Origin: Microbacteriaceae bacterium
GTDB lineage: Bacteria > Actinomycetota > Actinomycetes > Actinomycetales > Microbacteriaceae
Direction of reading: 5' to 3'
NCBI GenBank assembly: GCA_947444785.1
Contig: CANFBG010000007.1
Span: forward strand, 1 to 37,093
DNA: 37,093 bases
Each line of letters starts with the position of its first letter. Positions within the stretch are counted from its first letter, which is position 1. Shown here piece by piece: positions 15,167 through 23,735 of this stretch. The notes under the pieces were generated by a model. It saw only the letters and a program-made list of their open reading frames with translations. It searched no databases and was not told the DNA's origin. Both the position numbers and the translations under genes were made by a program.

Positions 15167-17194
15167 ATGGTCATTGCCACGAACGTCGACGCGACCGCGG
15201 TCAATACTTTCGCCTGGCTGTCCGCCGCCGAGACGACGATCGTCGTTCCCGTCTACCAGCGCCAGTACCGCTGGGACATCGGTGCCTGTGAGCAGCTGCT
15301 GGGCGACATCCGCGCCGTGGCCGACTCGGAAGACCGGCACACCCACTTTCTCGGCTCGATCCTGTCGACCAACAGCACCGACGAGGCGGCAGCCGAACTG
15401 GTGCTGATCGACGGCCAGCAGCGGGTCACGACCCTGATGCTGCTGATCGCAGCCTTGCAGCACACCGTGCGCGCCGGGGATCCGGCCCTGGCAGCCGAAC
15501 TCGAGCGCGTGCTGGTGAGTCCCACGGACGCCACCCGCACGAAACTGCGCCCGCACCGCGCCTGGGCCAGCATCTTCGAGCGGGTCGTGCTCGATCTCCC
15601 GCTCGCTTTCGACGAGCAGCGCGACTCCCGATTCGACGACAACTACGCCTTCTTCCGTAGCCAGGTCCTCGCCGAGGAGGCCCCCCGCATCTGGGCCGGC
15701 CTGAAGAAGCTCGAGCACGTCGCGATCACCCTCGGTGCGGATGCGAACGCCCAGCAGATCTTCGAGAGCCTCAATTCCACGGGCGAGCCGCTGCGCGACC
15801 ACGAGCTCATCCACAACTATGTGCTGATGGGGCTGTCGCACGCCGAGCAGACCGAGATCGAAGACGACTTCTGGCTGCCGATCGAGACGAACACCGGCGA
15901 GTCGATCGGCACTTTCTGGCGGCACTTCCTCGTGATGACCACGGGCCGCGAGGTGGCGTTCGCCGGCGAGCGCGGGGTGTACGACGCCTTCCGGGCGGAG
16001 TTCCCGCGCCTTGATCTCGCCACGCTCAGGACGCACGCAGCCGAATGGCGGGAGTTCTCGGCGATCTATCGCATCCTGCTGGAGCCGCGGCTGCTGCCGG
16101 AGGCTGCGTTGGCCCGCCAGCTCGCCTACCTCAACACGTTCGGGCGGGGAATGTATCCCCTGGTCATGGGCGCCTACCGCGATCACTCGCGCGGCGAACT
16201 GACCCAGCACGCCCTCATCGTGCTCCTCGAGCAGATCCAGTCGCTGCAGCTCCGCCGGAAGATCGTCGGGCTGTCCAACGATCGTCTGGTCGCCCGCCTC
16301 TGCCGAGCCCGCCGCGTCTCCCCCGAATCGCTGGTGCTGGCGATCGCGCGGATCACTCCGAGCGACGAACGCGTCAGGGTCGCACTGAAGTTCGGCGCCC
16401 TCCCGCACGCAGCCTACGTACTGGGTCGCCTCGCCGATGTCGACACCCTGGAAGGCCTCGACGTCGAGCACATCTTCCCGCTGGCCCCATCAGACTCGTG
16501 GAGCGGCGATGGCGAGCGCGCGTGGGCCGATTACAGCGACGACGAGCAGAACAGCCACCGCGCGCTGGCCGCCACCCTCGGTAACCTGACGCTGCTTGAG
16601 CAGCCGCTGTCGGATCGTGCCATCGACAGGTCCTTCCCCGACAAGCGAGCCCTCTACGCAGTGAGCGCCATCGCCGCCACCGCTGAACTCGCTGAGGTTC
16701 CCGTCTGGGGCACCGCCGCGATCGCGATTCGTACGGTTGAGCAGACCGAGCAGTTCCTGCGGGTCTGGGCGCGTCCCGCCATAGTCGGTATCGATGACGA
16801 CGGACTCACCCCCATCCTCGACGCCGAACGCCGTCGTGGCTGGCCCCGCGGCTGGCAGAAGGAGTTCGACTACGTCGAGTACCGCGGCGAGCACTGGGAG
16901 ATCTACGACGTCAAGTCGCTCTTCAACCGCATCTTCAAGCGGCTCTGGGCGGATGCCCGGCCCGCCGTCGAGGCATTCAGCGACCGCCGCGGGGGTCCCA
17001 TCTACGACGCCCAGGCCTGGAACGGCCAGTGGGATGCGCTCGACGACTCTCACTACCTCTACATTGGCTGGGACTCGAAGTACATGCTGGCCGCGATTCA
17101 GGGCGTGCTGCAGGAGGCCGATTTTGCGGCCGAGGTCTTCGTGATCTATTCCTATGTCGGCACGGCCATGACCAAGGCGGCGGGCACCCGTTGA
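15167..17194 (+). CDS. Single-chain DUF262-DUF1524 (GmrSD-type) nuclease-like protein
   Basis: 675 aa. The N-terminal DUF262 domain, a ParB/Srx-like NTPase fold, shows VPVYQRQYRWD (28-37), FLGSI and the signature LIDGQQRVTTL (80-90). The later DUF1524 domain shows the HNH-like DVEHIFPLAPSD (Glu434-His435) and the conserved LGNLTLLEQPLS (471-482). In GmrSD type IV restriction enzymes the two domains cut phage DNA with modified cytosines; single-chain fusions such as BrxU also restrict. Residues 540-675 form an extra C-terminal domain rich in Trp and Tyr (FDYVEYRGEHWEIYDV...LYIGWDSKYM) that I cannot assign. The stop codon overlaps the start of the methyltransferase gene. The domain call is strong; a defence role is inferred. 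Confidence 0.88.
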   Translation: MVIATNVDATAVNTFAWLSAAETTIVVPVYQRQYRWDIGACEQLLGDIRAVADSEDRHTHFLGSILSTNSTDEAAAELVLIDGQQRVTTLMLLIAALQHTVRAGDPALAAELERVLVSPTDATRTKLRPHRAWASIFERVVLDLPLAFDEQRDSRFDDNYAFFRSQVLAEEAPRIWAGLKKLEHVAITLGADANAQQIFESLNSTGEPLRDHELIHNYVLMGLSHAEQTEIEDDFWLPIETNTGESIGTFWRHFLVMTTGREVAFAGERGVYDAFRAEFPRLDLATLRTHAAEWREFSAIYRILLEPRLLPEAALARQLAYLNTFGRGMYPLVMGAYRDHSRGELTQHALIVLLEQIQSLQLRRKIVGLSNDRLVARLCRARRVSPESLVLAIARITPSDERVRVALKFGALPHAAYVLGRLADVDTLEGLDVEHIFPLAPSDSWSGDGERAWADYSDDEQNSHRALAATLGNLTLLEQPLSDRAIDRSFPDKRALYAVSAIAATAELAEVPVWGTAAIAIRTVEQTEQFLRVWARPAIVGIDDDGLTPILDAERRRGWPRGWQKEFDYVEYRGEHWEIYDVKSLFNRIFKRLWADARPAVEAFSDRRGGPIYDAQAWNGQWDALDDSHYLYIGWDSKYMLAAIQGVLQEADFAAEVFVIYSYVGTAMTKAAGTR

Positions 17195-17886
17195 CCCCTC
17201 AGTTCGAGAAAGACTTCTGGCAAGAGCACTGGGACCCGTCGCGCGCCGCGCCCGAAGGCCCAGACGAAGGCACGGCGAACCCCTACGTGATCGAGGAGAC
17301 AGTCGAACTATTGCCCTCGAGCGCCCTAGACGCCGGATGCGGCACCGGCGGCGAGGCGATCTGGCTCGCCGCCCGCGGCTGGCAGGTCACCGGCGCCGAT
17401 ATCTCATCCAATGCCCTCGCTGAGGCTGCGGCTCGGGCAACCGAGGCAGGAGTCTCCGGCAGGGTGACGTGGGTCGAGGCCGACCTGACCTTATGGGAAC
17501 CGCAAGCCCCGTTCGACCTGGTCATGACCAGCTACGCTCACGCGTCGATTCCGCAGCTGGAGTTCTACCACCGCATCTCTCGCTGGGTAGCTCCCGGCGG
17601 CACCCTGCTTATCGTCGGGCACCTGAACGACGACGCTCCCACGGCCGACGGCCATGATCTTCATCACAGCCACAGCGCACAGCCCGGCCACGGCCACGAT
17701 CACGGCGACCAGCCGCCTGTCGAGGCGACTGCCACCCTGTCCGCCATCCAGCGTGGCCTCAATCCCCTCGAGTGGCAGATCGAAACCGCCGAGGAGCGGT
17801 CCCGAAAGATGACGGGGCCAGACGACCAGGAAACACTTATTCGCGACGTCTGCGTTCGCGCCACACGACGCAGGTCGGCCGCTTAA
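17191..17886 (+). CDS. Class I SAM-dependent methyltransferase with histidine-rich loop
   Basis: 231 aa. The best start is TTG 17191, overlapping the nuclease stop by four bases (TTGA), with AAGGCGG ten bases upstream; it gives (M)TPQFEKDFWQEHWD. Motif I is LDAGCGTGGEAIWLAARGW (46-64), then VTGADIS with the acidic ribose ligand, and FDLVMTSYAH in the motif IV position. It has no DPPY/NPPF box, so it is not an obvious DNA-adenine or N4-cytosine methylase; it resembles TehB-like small-molecule methyltransferases. Between strands there is an unusual insert at residues 155-171 with seven His in 17 residues, possibly metal-binding. The overlap implies coupled translation with the nuclease. Substrate unknown. 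Confidence 0.85.
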   Translation: MTPQFEKDFWQEHWDPSRAAPEGPDEGTANPYVIEETVELLPSSALDAGCGTGGEAIWLAARGWQVTGADISSNALAEAAARATEAGVSGRVTWVEADLTLWEPQAPFDLVMTSYAHASIPQLEFYHRISRWVAPGGTLLIVGHLNDDAPTADGHDLHHSHSAQPGHGHDHGDQPPVEATATLSAIQRGLNPLEWQIETAEERSRKMTGPDDQETLIRDVCVRATRRRSAA

Positions 17887-17926
17887 ACGCTCATCAAACC
17901 TCGCTCAACGCTGCGGCACGGGTGGC

Positions 17927-17943
17927 GGTGTCGACCTGACACC
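17927..17943. terminator. Small hairpin between convergent methyltransferase and fhs genes
   Basis: GGTGTC (17927-17932) and GACACC (17938-17943) with a GACCT loop, in the 80-bp gap between the two stop codons. The stem is short and has no T-run, so termination by it is only a guess. Confidence 0.25.
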
Positions 17944-17966
17944 AAGCGACGCCGGCCAAGGGGTTG

Positions 17967-19640
17967 TCAGTCGTTCTGCATCAGTCCTGCAATGCGTCCA
18001 TCCGGGAGCAATCGGATGTTCCGCGAGGCGGGCACTCTCGGAAGCCCGGGCATGGTCAGAACGGCTCCCGTCATCGGAATAAGGAATCCCGCACCCGCCG
18101 AAAGACGAACCTCCCGAACCGTGATGATGAAATCACGGGGGCGACCGGCAATTCTGGGGTCGTCGGTGAGAGAGAGATGCGTCTTCGCCATGCAGATCGG
18201 GAGCTCTGAGTAGCCCAGCTCCGCGATTCGGGCGATGTCCATCTCCGCTGCCGGGGTGAACGTCACATCGCTGGCGCCGTAGACCACTCTGGCGATCTTG
18301 CGGATCTTGTCGTGCGGGGAATCCGATTCGTCGTAAATGAATCGCGGCTGCGGCGGCGCGGCGTCGGTGAGATCGACCACTTCGCTCACCACCCGGGCGA
18401 TATCCACTGATCCCTCGCCACCGCGCGCGAAGCCGTCGGTGCGGGCGAATCGGACTCCGAGCTCAGCGACGGCTTTTTCAACCAGCAGGAGTTCCGACTC
18501 GGTATCGTTCGGGAAGAGATTGATCGCGACGATCGGCGTGAGGCCGAAGGCGCTCGCCGTCGCGAGATGATGCTCCAGGTGTTCCAGCCCTTTGATGAGC
18601 GAGGCGGTGTCTGGCTCACCGCAGGTCGCGACCGGCGAGCCCCCGTGCATCTTCAGAGCCCGAAGCGTGGCGACGATGACGACGGCGCGTGGCCAGATCC
18701 CCGCGAGACGGCACTTGATATCGAGAAATTTCTCGCCACCGAGATCGAACCCGAATCCTGCCTCAGTGATCGCGTAGTCGCCGAGCTTCATCGCGAGACG
18801 TGTCGCGACGACGCTATTGCACCCATGTGCGATATTTCCGAAGGGACCGCAGTGCACGATCGCGGGGCCGCCCTCCGCGGTTTGCACCAGATTTGGTCGC
18901 AACGCGTCGCGAAGCACCACCGTCATTGCGGCCGAAGCCCGGAGGTCCCCTGCGGTGACCGCTTGCCCCGAATGCGTTCGCCCCACCACAATCCGAGACA
19001 GTCGGTCCTCCAGATCTTTCAGACCTGATGCGAGGGCCATGATCGCCATGATCTCGCTCGCCGCCGTGATGTCGAAGTGTTCCTGGCGCGAGACGTCGTC
19101 GGTCTTGCCGCCGATGCCGACAATACTTTGCCGGAGAGCTCGGTCGTTCATGTCCAGCGCGCGTCCCCATGTGACCTGTCCGGGATCGATCACGCCCCTG
19201 CCCGGGATCTCTTCTCGAAAGAATATGGCGTTATCGATGAGCGCTGACAGCAGATTGTGGGCGCTGGTGATCGCATGAATGTCGCCGGTGAAGTGAAGAT
19301 TGATATCATCCGCCGGGGTGAGCGAGGCTTTGCCGCCTCCAGTGCCTCCGCCCTTCGCACCGAACACCGGCCCGAGTGATGGTTCCCGGAGAGCCAGTAC
19401 CGCGTTCTTCCCCAAACGACGCAGACCCATTGCCAGGCTGATAGACACCGTGGTCTTGCCCTCACCCGCAGGCGTCGGGTTGATCGCGGTAACCAGCACG
19501 AGTCGACCCTCGCCGTTCGAGGGACGGTCGAGCAGGTCGAGCGACAGCTTGGCTTTTCCCCGACCATACGGCTCGAGGTCGTCAACTCCGATGCCGAGCT
19601 CATCGGCCAGTCCGTCGATGGTCTGGGGAGTGAAATCCAT
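17967..19640 (-). CDS. fhs: Formate-tetrahydrofolate ligase
   Basis: 557 aa, the usual length. It makes 10-formyl-tetrahydrofolate from formate, ATP and tetrahydrofolate, feeding purine synthesis. The P-loop TPAGEGKTTVSISLAMGL begins near residue 56. Other family blocks are ALREPSLGPVFGAKGGGTGGG, FTGDIHAITSAHNLL, the DMNDRALR region, VVATLRALKMHGG and ICMAKTHLSLTDDP. ATG 19640 has no Shine-Dalgarno sequence but a TAGCGT hexamer six bases upstream, suggesting a leaderless transcript. It stands alone, convergent to the methyltransferase, with 857 bp of gene-free sequence upstream. Confidence 0.95.
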   Translation of the reverse strand: MDFTPQTIDGLADELGIGVDDLEPYGRGKAKLSLDLLDRPSNGEGRLVLVTAINPTPAGEGKTTVSISLAMGLRRLGKNAVLALREPSLGPVFGAKGGGTGGGKASLTPADDINLHFTGDIHAITSAHNLLSALIDNAIFFREEIPGRGVIDPGQVTWGRALDMNDRALRQSIVGIGGKTDDVSRQEHFDITAASEIMAIMALASGLKDLEDRLSRIVVGRTHSGQAVTAGDLRASAAMTVVLRDALRPNLVQTAEGGPAIVHCGPFGNIAHGCNSVVATRLAMKLGDYAITEAGFGFDLGGEKFLDIKCRLAGIWPRAVVIVATLRALKMHGGSPVATCGEPDTASLIKGLEHLEHHLATASAFGLTPIVAINLFPNDTESELLLVEKAVAELGVRFARTDGFARGGEGSVDIARVVSEVVDLTDAAPPQPRFIYDESDSPHDKIRKIARVVYGASDVTFTPAAEMDIARIAELGYSELPICMAKTHLSLTDDPRIAGRPRDFIITVREVRLSAGAGFLIPMTGAVLTMPGLPRVPASRNIRLLPDGRIAGLMQND

Positions 19641-19646
19641 AGCCGA

Positions 19647-19675
19647 ACGCTATCAACTGCGATTGTCGATGACTA
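19647..19675 (-). promoter_or_regulatory. Promoter of fhs, probably leaderless
   Basis: Read on the minus strand, TAGTCA (19675-19670) is followed after 17 bp by TAGCGT (19652-19647); six bases then separate it from the ATG at 19640. TAGTCA matches TTGACA at four positions. Transcription would start at the A of the ATG. Confidence 0.45.
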
Positions 19676-19933
19676 ATTCGGATCGTCAGGAATTGGGAGT
19701 GCACACGCGGGGCCACCTCAGCGGGCTATTTCCGCCTTGCGTAGTTTGCCAAACCACGCGACACAACGACGGCGCGCTCATCTCTCCAAAGCACTCCTCG
19801 CTTGCGACCGCGCGAGAGCGATCCTCGCACCCATCAGCAGGTGGTCTAGACGGTTGCGACAAGCGAAATCGAACGGTTCGAACGATTTGGTGGTCGGCGG
19901 TTCCGCTGGCGGGGCGGGCGGGAACTTCGGCTC

Positions 19934-20121
19934 GTGCCGCACGAAGTGACCCATGCGATAGTCCATCGCATCCGGCAAGACTTCTCAGAAGCCACGAGTG
20001 CCGATGTCTTCGCGTGGCACGAGGCGTTCGCCGATTTATCTGGACCGCGGTCGTTTCCTCGCCCACGGTGTTCGACTCGAGCATCGACCACTCTGAGGAG
20101 TTACGCCAGAAACCCGACTGA
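19934..20121 (+). pseudogene. Frameshifted remnant of an HExxH metallopeptidase-like gene
   Basis: One frame reads VPHEVTHAIVHRIR, a zinc-binding HExxH helix (HEVTH), then a spacer and VFAWHEAFADL, which would carry the glutamate of a gluzincin-like site (19934 to about 20039). The reading then moves to another frame at about 20036-20040: FIWTAVVSSPTVFDSSI...EELRQ, ending at the TGA at 20119-20121. From memory, intact relatives continue WHEAFAD with a hydrophobic ALFQHF-like helix, so the frameshift falls inside the conserved core. No N-terminal part, start codon or ribosome binding site is seen. Identification rests on short motifs. Confidence 0.5.
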
Positions 20122-20497
20122 GAGAACCTGCGGGCACGCTTTCGCATCCCACCGAAGGCTGTGGGGTTGATTCTGTTTTGCCGGCTAACTTCGAAAACTC
20201 GAGGATTCCCTTGCGTCCATAGGGAACCGTGCGGGTCGCTGAATCCGATTGCACAAGGTCAATTCGGGTCGCCTGATATCGATTCTGATGGGTAGATGAT
20301 GGCAATTTGAACCGTTTTTAGCGGCTGCATGTCGTTGTCGAGACATCGCGTGGGGATGAACCGAGCAGTTGGCCCATTTCCCCTGAAGGAAAGCCAGCCC
20401 TGTCGCCCTCAGCCAAGCCTTCACCGCCGCTGGGAGAACCCTGAGCTCGGACACGTCGCCATCTATGCTTGGTCTCCTGCCCTCGGAAGGAACCTCA

Positions 20498-22399
20498 ATG
20501 AGCATGGAAGGCGCGGCCTGGAGCTCGCTGTACAAGATCTCTACCGTCAGGGAAGGCAAGTACGGCTTCTCCCGCGAGTCCGTTCGGCGGATCCTGACGT
20601 TCGCGGTGCCCTACCGGTCGAAGCTGCTGATCTTCATCGGGCTCTCCATCGTGGGAGCTTTCCTCGCGGTCGCGACGCCGGTGCTCGCCGGCCGGGTGGT
20701 CGACGTCATCGTCGCTCAGGGTGAGGTTGCCACGATCGTTTGGCTCGCCGTCGTCATCGCCCTCGTGGCCGTGGCCGACGCCGCAGTGTCACTCGTGACT
20801 CGCTGGTACTCGGCGCGGATCGGTGAAGGCGTGATCCTGGACCTCCGCACCGCCGTCTTCAACCACGTGCAGAAGATGCCGATCGCGTTCTTCACCCGAA
20901 CGCGGACGGGCGCCCTCGTCAGCCGCCTCAACAACGATGTGATCGGCGCTCAGCAGGCCTTCAGCGGCACACTGTCCGGCGTGGTCACGAACCTCGTGGC
21001 GCTGACTCTCACCCTGATCGTCATGCTCAGTACGTCCTGGCTCGTGACGGTTCTCGCCGTGATCATGCTCCCCATCTTCCTGGTGCCCGCGCGCCGCATG
21101 GGCAGCCGCCTCGCCGCGCTTCGCCGCGAGGCCGCCGATCACAATTCCGCCATGAGCACGCAGATGACCGAGCGCTTCTCTGCGCCCGGCGCCACTCTCG
21201 TCAAGCTGTTCGGCCGGCCCGACGAGGAGGCCGAGGAGTTCCGCGTCCGAGCCGCCCGTGTCCGCGACATCGGGGTCCGGGCCGCGATGCTGCAGTTCGT
21301 CTTCTTCACCGCACTGATGCTCGTCTCCGCTCTGGCCCTGGCGCTCGTGTATGGGCTCGGCGGCTTCCTCGCACTCGCCGGCCAGCTGAATACCGGTGAG
21401 GTGGTCACCCTGGCGCTCCTGCTCACCCGCCTCTATGCGCCGCTCACCAGCCTCGCAAACGCACGGGTGGAGATCATGAGCGCGGTGGTCAGCTTCGAGC
21501 GCGTCTTCGAGGTGCTGGACCTCGACCCGCTCATCAAGGAGAAGCCCGACGCCGTCGCCGTCCCCGAAGGCCAGGTGGCCGTCGAGTTCGACAACGTCCG
21601 CTTCGCCTACCCGTCCGCAGACAAAGTGTCCCTCGCCTCTCTCGAGGAGGTTGCCACGCTGGACACCCGCGGCGGCGAGGAGGTGCTGCACGGCGTGTCT
21701 TTCAGGATCGAGCCGGGGCAGACTGTTGCCCTCGTTGGTTCGTCCGGTGCCGGCAAGTCCACAATTGCGCAGCTCCTCTCGCGCCTGTATGACGTCGACA
21801 GCGGTGCCGTTCGCCTCGCGGGGACGGATGTCCGCGATGTCACCTTCGTCTCCATGCGGGACACCCTGGGCATGGTGACGCAGGACGGCCACCTGTTCCA
21901 CGAGACCATCCTCTCCAATCTGCGCTTGGCGAGGCCAGAGGCGTCCGATGACGAGGTGTGGGACGCCGTGCGCCGTGCGCGGCTCGAGCCGCTCATCCGG
22001 TCCCTGCCCGACCAGCTGGACACCATGGTGGGAGAGCGTGGCTACCGACTGTCCGGGGGTGAGCGCCAGCGGATGACCATCGCGAGGCTCCTGCTCGCAC
22101 AGCCGCGCGTCGTCATCCTCGATGAGGCGACGGCGGCACTGGACTCGACGTCTGAGGCGGCCGTGCAGGCGGCGCTCAGCGAGGCGCTCGAGGGACGCAC
22201 GGCGATGGTGATTGCACATCGCCTCTCCACCATCCGCAGCGCGGACCTGATCCTCGTGGTCGAGGACGGCTCGATCGTGGAGCGCGGTTCGCACGAGGAA
22301 CTGCTGGCGCTTGGTGGGCGGTACGAGGAATTGCACCGGACCCAGTTCGCCGTGGAGAAGAATGTTGCGGCCGATGAGGAAGCGCCGAGCCGGACCTAG
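20498..22399 (+). CDS. ABC exporter, fused permease and ATPase
   Basis: 633 aa half-transporter that works as a homodimer or heterodimer in the membrane. The transmembrane domain, with about six helices, spans residues 40-335. The nucleotide-binding domain has Walker A GSSGAGKST (414-422), a Q-loop Gln462, signature LSGGERQR (518-525), Walker B VVILDEATAALDS (538-550) and switch His in VIAHRLST. A segment of about 25 residues (370-395) is inserted between the first strand and the rest of the ATPase domain. ATG 20498 has GGAAGG seven bases upstream and is preferred over the ATG at 20465. Residues 211-250, between helices, read as the usual cytoplasmic loop. Such proteins export lipids, peptides or drugs; nothing here fixes the substrate. 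Confidence 0.92.
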   Translation: MSMEGAAWSSLYKISTVREGKYGFSRESVRRILTFAVPYRSKLLIFIGLSIVGAFLAVATPVLAGRVVDVIVAQGEVATIVWLAVVIALVAVADAAVSLVTRWYSARIGEGVILDLRTAVFNHVQKMPIAFFTRTRTGALVSRLNNDVIGAQQAFSGTLSGVVTNLVALTLTLIVMLSTSWLVTVLAVIMLPIFLVPARRMGSRLAALRREAADHNSAMSTQMTERFSAPGATLVKLFGRPDEEAEEFRVRAARVRDIGVRAAMLQFVFFTALMLVSALALALVYGLGGFLALAGQLNTGEVVTLALLLTRLYAPLTSLANARVEIMSAVVSFERVFEVLDLDPLIKEKPDAVAVPEGQVAVEFDNVRFAYPSADKVSLASLEEVATLDTRGGEEVLHGVSFRIEPGQTVALVGSSGAGKSTIAQLLSRLYDVDSGAVRLAGTDVRDVTFVSMRDTLGMVTQDGHLFHETILSNLRLARPEASDDEVWDAVRRARLEPLIRSLPDQLDTMVGERGYRLSGGERQRMTIARLLLAQPRVVILDEATAALDSTSEAAVQAALSEALEGRTAMVIAHRLSTIRSADLILVVEDGSIVERGSHEELLALGGRYEELHRTQFAVEKNVAADEEAPSRT

Positions 22400-22520
22400 T
22401 CGCTGAGTACAGAGGCTGAGAGTCGCAATGCTCGGTACGCTCATTCAGGCGCGTTTGATGTCACGTGCCGCTTCGCGGGCAATGTCCCGCAGCGCTCAGC
22501 CCGAACGAGAAGGAAATACC

Positions 22521-22982
22521 GTGTCTGATCACGCAAGAATCAAAGGCCACACCGTGACCCGCACCGTGCACGTCGAGGCCTCGCGCGCGAGCGTCTGGAA
22601 GGCGCTGACCGACCCCGAGGTGATGGTCAAGTGGTTCGGAGACAGTGTGGGGTTCACCGCGCTCGAGCCCGGTGCTACCGGCAGCATCGATTGGGATGAC
22701 TACGGCAGCTTCCCAATCGAAATCACCGAGGTGGCGCCTGAGGCCTCGTTCGGCTTCCGTTGGTCGGGAATCCCCGCCGAAGAGCTAGACGAGTACTCGA
22801 CGCATGTGCGCTTCACCATCTCCGATGCTGGCACCGGGACGGATGTCACGGTGATCGAATCGGGCTTTGACACACTCCCCGGCGGCACCCGCTACCGTCG
22901 CGAACGTCTTGAGCAGAACCGAGAGGGCTGGGACGTCGAACTCGACGAGCTCGCGCTCCTACTAGAGGGTGCCACCCAGTAG
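22521..22982 (+). CDS. SRPBCC (AHSA1-like) domain protein
   Basis: 153 aa, one START/Bet v1-like domain of the activator-of-Hsp90 (AHSA1) type: VTRTVHVEASRASVWKALTD at the start, WFGDSVGF, a central ITEVAPEASFGFRW strand, and a GWDVELDELALLLEG C-terminal helix. These bind hydrophobic ligands; many are of unknown role, and some are paired with ArsR regulators, which is not the case here. The start chosen is GTG 22521, with GAGAAGGA upstream. An in-frame ATG at 22428 would add 31 residues of poor, basic sequence. It is 121 bp after the ABC exporter on the same strand. Confidence 0.85.
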   Translation: MSDHARIKGHTVTRTVHVEASRASVWKALTDPEVMVKWFGDSVGFTALEPGATGSIDWDDYGSFPIEITEVAPEASFGFRWSGIPAEELDEYSTHVRFTISDAGTGTDVTVIESGFDTLPGGTRYRRERLEQNREGWDVELDELALLLEGATQ

Positions 22983-23590
22983 TTCACGACTAAGGGAGCT
23001 GCGCTCGCTGAGGGCCAGGCGCATCTAAGCGGTCATAGGTCCAATTGCTATTTGGATGGACCCCCCGACCAATCGTGGCATTCTTGCGCGACTGACCTTG
23101 CAATTCGGGAACAAAGGACGTCCGCCACTTTCTGGGCCTCCAATCGCGTGCCGCAATTCCGATAGCGAGCAGGCTCTCGACATCGAGATGGTGGGGTTAG
23201 CCTCGCCGGAGCACCACGGTCAGCACCGCGATTCTCTCGTGCTCGGACAGCTTGGCGCCGATGTGCTGCAGAACCCAGCAAAGGATGCCGCGTGCCGTCG
23301 CATCCTCGTCGGCGCCCGCTAGGGGCCCGATGTTGTCAACGTCGGGTCCTTGAGTGCCCGCGTTCGAGCGGCCGGTCGGAGTTTTGCGGGTGCTGACGTC
23401 GCCGAAGGTTCCTGCGAAACCGTTAGGCCGTGGGGCCTTTGCGGTGCACGCGCGAGTAGTAGACCGTGGAGATCGGTATGCCCAGGGCTAGGACGAGTCG
23501 TCATCGGCGGCCCCCGGGACGACAGTGCCGGCTCAGCGGCTCTCGAGTGGTGAAAGTGATGGCATCACGGTAGAAGATGAAAACTTAAAC
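22983..23590. other. Gene-free region with probable coding remnants
   Basis: About 600 bp between the SRPBCC gene and the tRNA terminator. On the minus strand a frame ending at the TAA 23197-23199 reads TARGILCWVLQHIGAKLSEH and on to VVLRRG, which looks like a real protein C-terminus but has no start codon in a sensible place. A second minus-strand piece near 23433-23505 reads LALGIPISTVYYSRVHRKGP, like the end of a membrane protein, cut off by a TGA just upstream. Neither is a complete gene. They may be remains of genes lost next to the tRNA. Confidence 0.45.
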
Positions 23591-23623
23591 AAAAAAAGCC
23601 CCGGAAACCCTTAGGTTTCCGGG
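23591..23623 (-). terminator. Rho-independent terminator of tRNA-Pro
   Basis: On the minus strand, CCCGGAAACC-TAAG-GGTTTCCGGG (23623 to 23600) forms a perfect 10-bp stem, followed by GC and seven T residues (23597 to 23591). It lies just beyond the 3' end of the tRNA. Confidence 0.9.
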
Positions 23624-23631
23624 ACATTTTG

Positions 23632-23705
23632 TCGGGCTGACAGGATTTGAACCTGCGACCCCCTGACCCCCAGTCAGGTGCGCTACCAAGCTGCGCCACA
23701 GCCCG
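23632..23705 (-). tRNA. tRNA-Pro (anticodon GGG)
   Basis: A 74-nt cloverleaf on the minus strand. The acceptor stem is CGGGCTG/CAGCCCG with discriminator A. The D-loop segment is GCGCAGCTTGGTAGCGC. The anticodon stem is CCTGA/TCAGG with loop CTGGGGG, giving anticodon GGG. The T-arm contains GGTTCAAATCC. The CCA end is not encoded. A -10-like TAATAT lies upstream and a strong terminator downstream. Confidence 0.95.
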
Positions 23706-23735
23706 TGACTTGTCATCGTTTCGGACAACTTCTCC

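Larger units (their letters stand above)
19641..20497. other. Gene-free region with decayed coding sequence
   Basis: 857 bp between fhs and the ABC exporter gene. No open frame here has a plausible start, ribosome binding site and coherent protein. The left end holds the fhs promoter. A metallopeptidase remnant lies at 19934-20121. The base composition is more mixed than in the neighbouring genes, with AT-rich patches around 20190-20330, as expected of sequence no longer under coding selection. The last bases carry the GGAAGG ribosome binding site (20485-20490) of the exporter gene, and TATGCT at 20464-20469 may be its -10. Confidence 0.6.

Noticed and set aside
17191-17886. The methyltransferase as the modification partner of a classical restriction enzyme
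   Set aside because: It lacks the DPPY/NPPF or PC catalytic motif of DNA methyltransferases and any target-recognition domain.
19686-20147. A 153-codon minus-strand frame in the fhs-ABC gap as a real gene
   Set aside because: Arg/Ser-rich product without motif or ribosome binding site; the opposite strand carries the recognisable peptidase fragments.
20789-22444. Minus-strand frame of 551 codons opposite the ABC exporter
   Set aside because: The exporter has all Walker and signature motifs; the antisense translation is low-complexity His/Gly/Glu/Arg with no domain.
23056-23322. An 88-codon plus-strand frame before the tRNA
   Set aside because: No ribosome binding site and no coherent protein; the minus strand gives the more protein-like remnant here.
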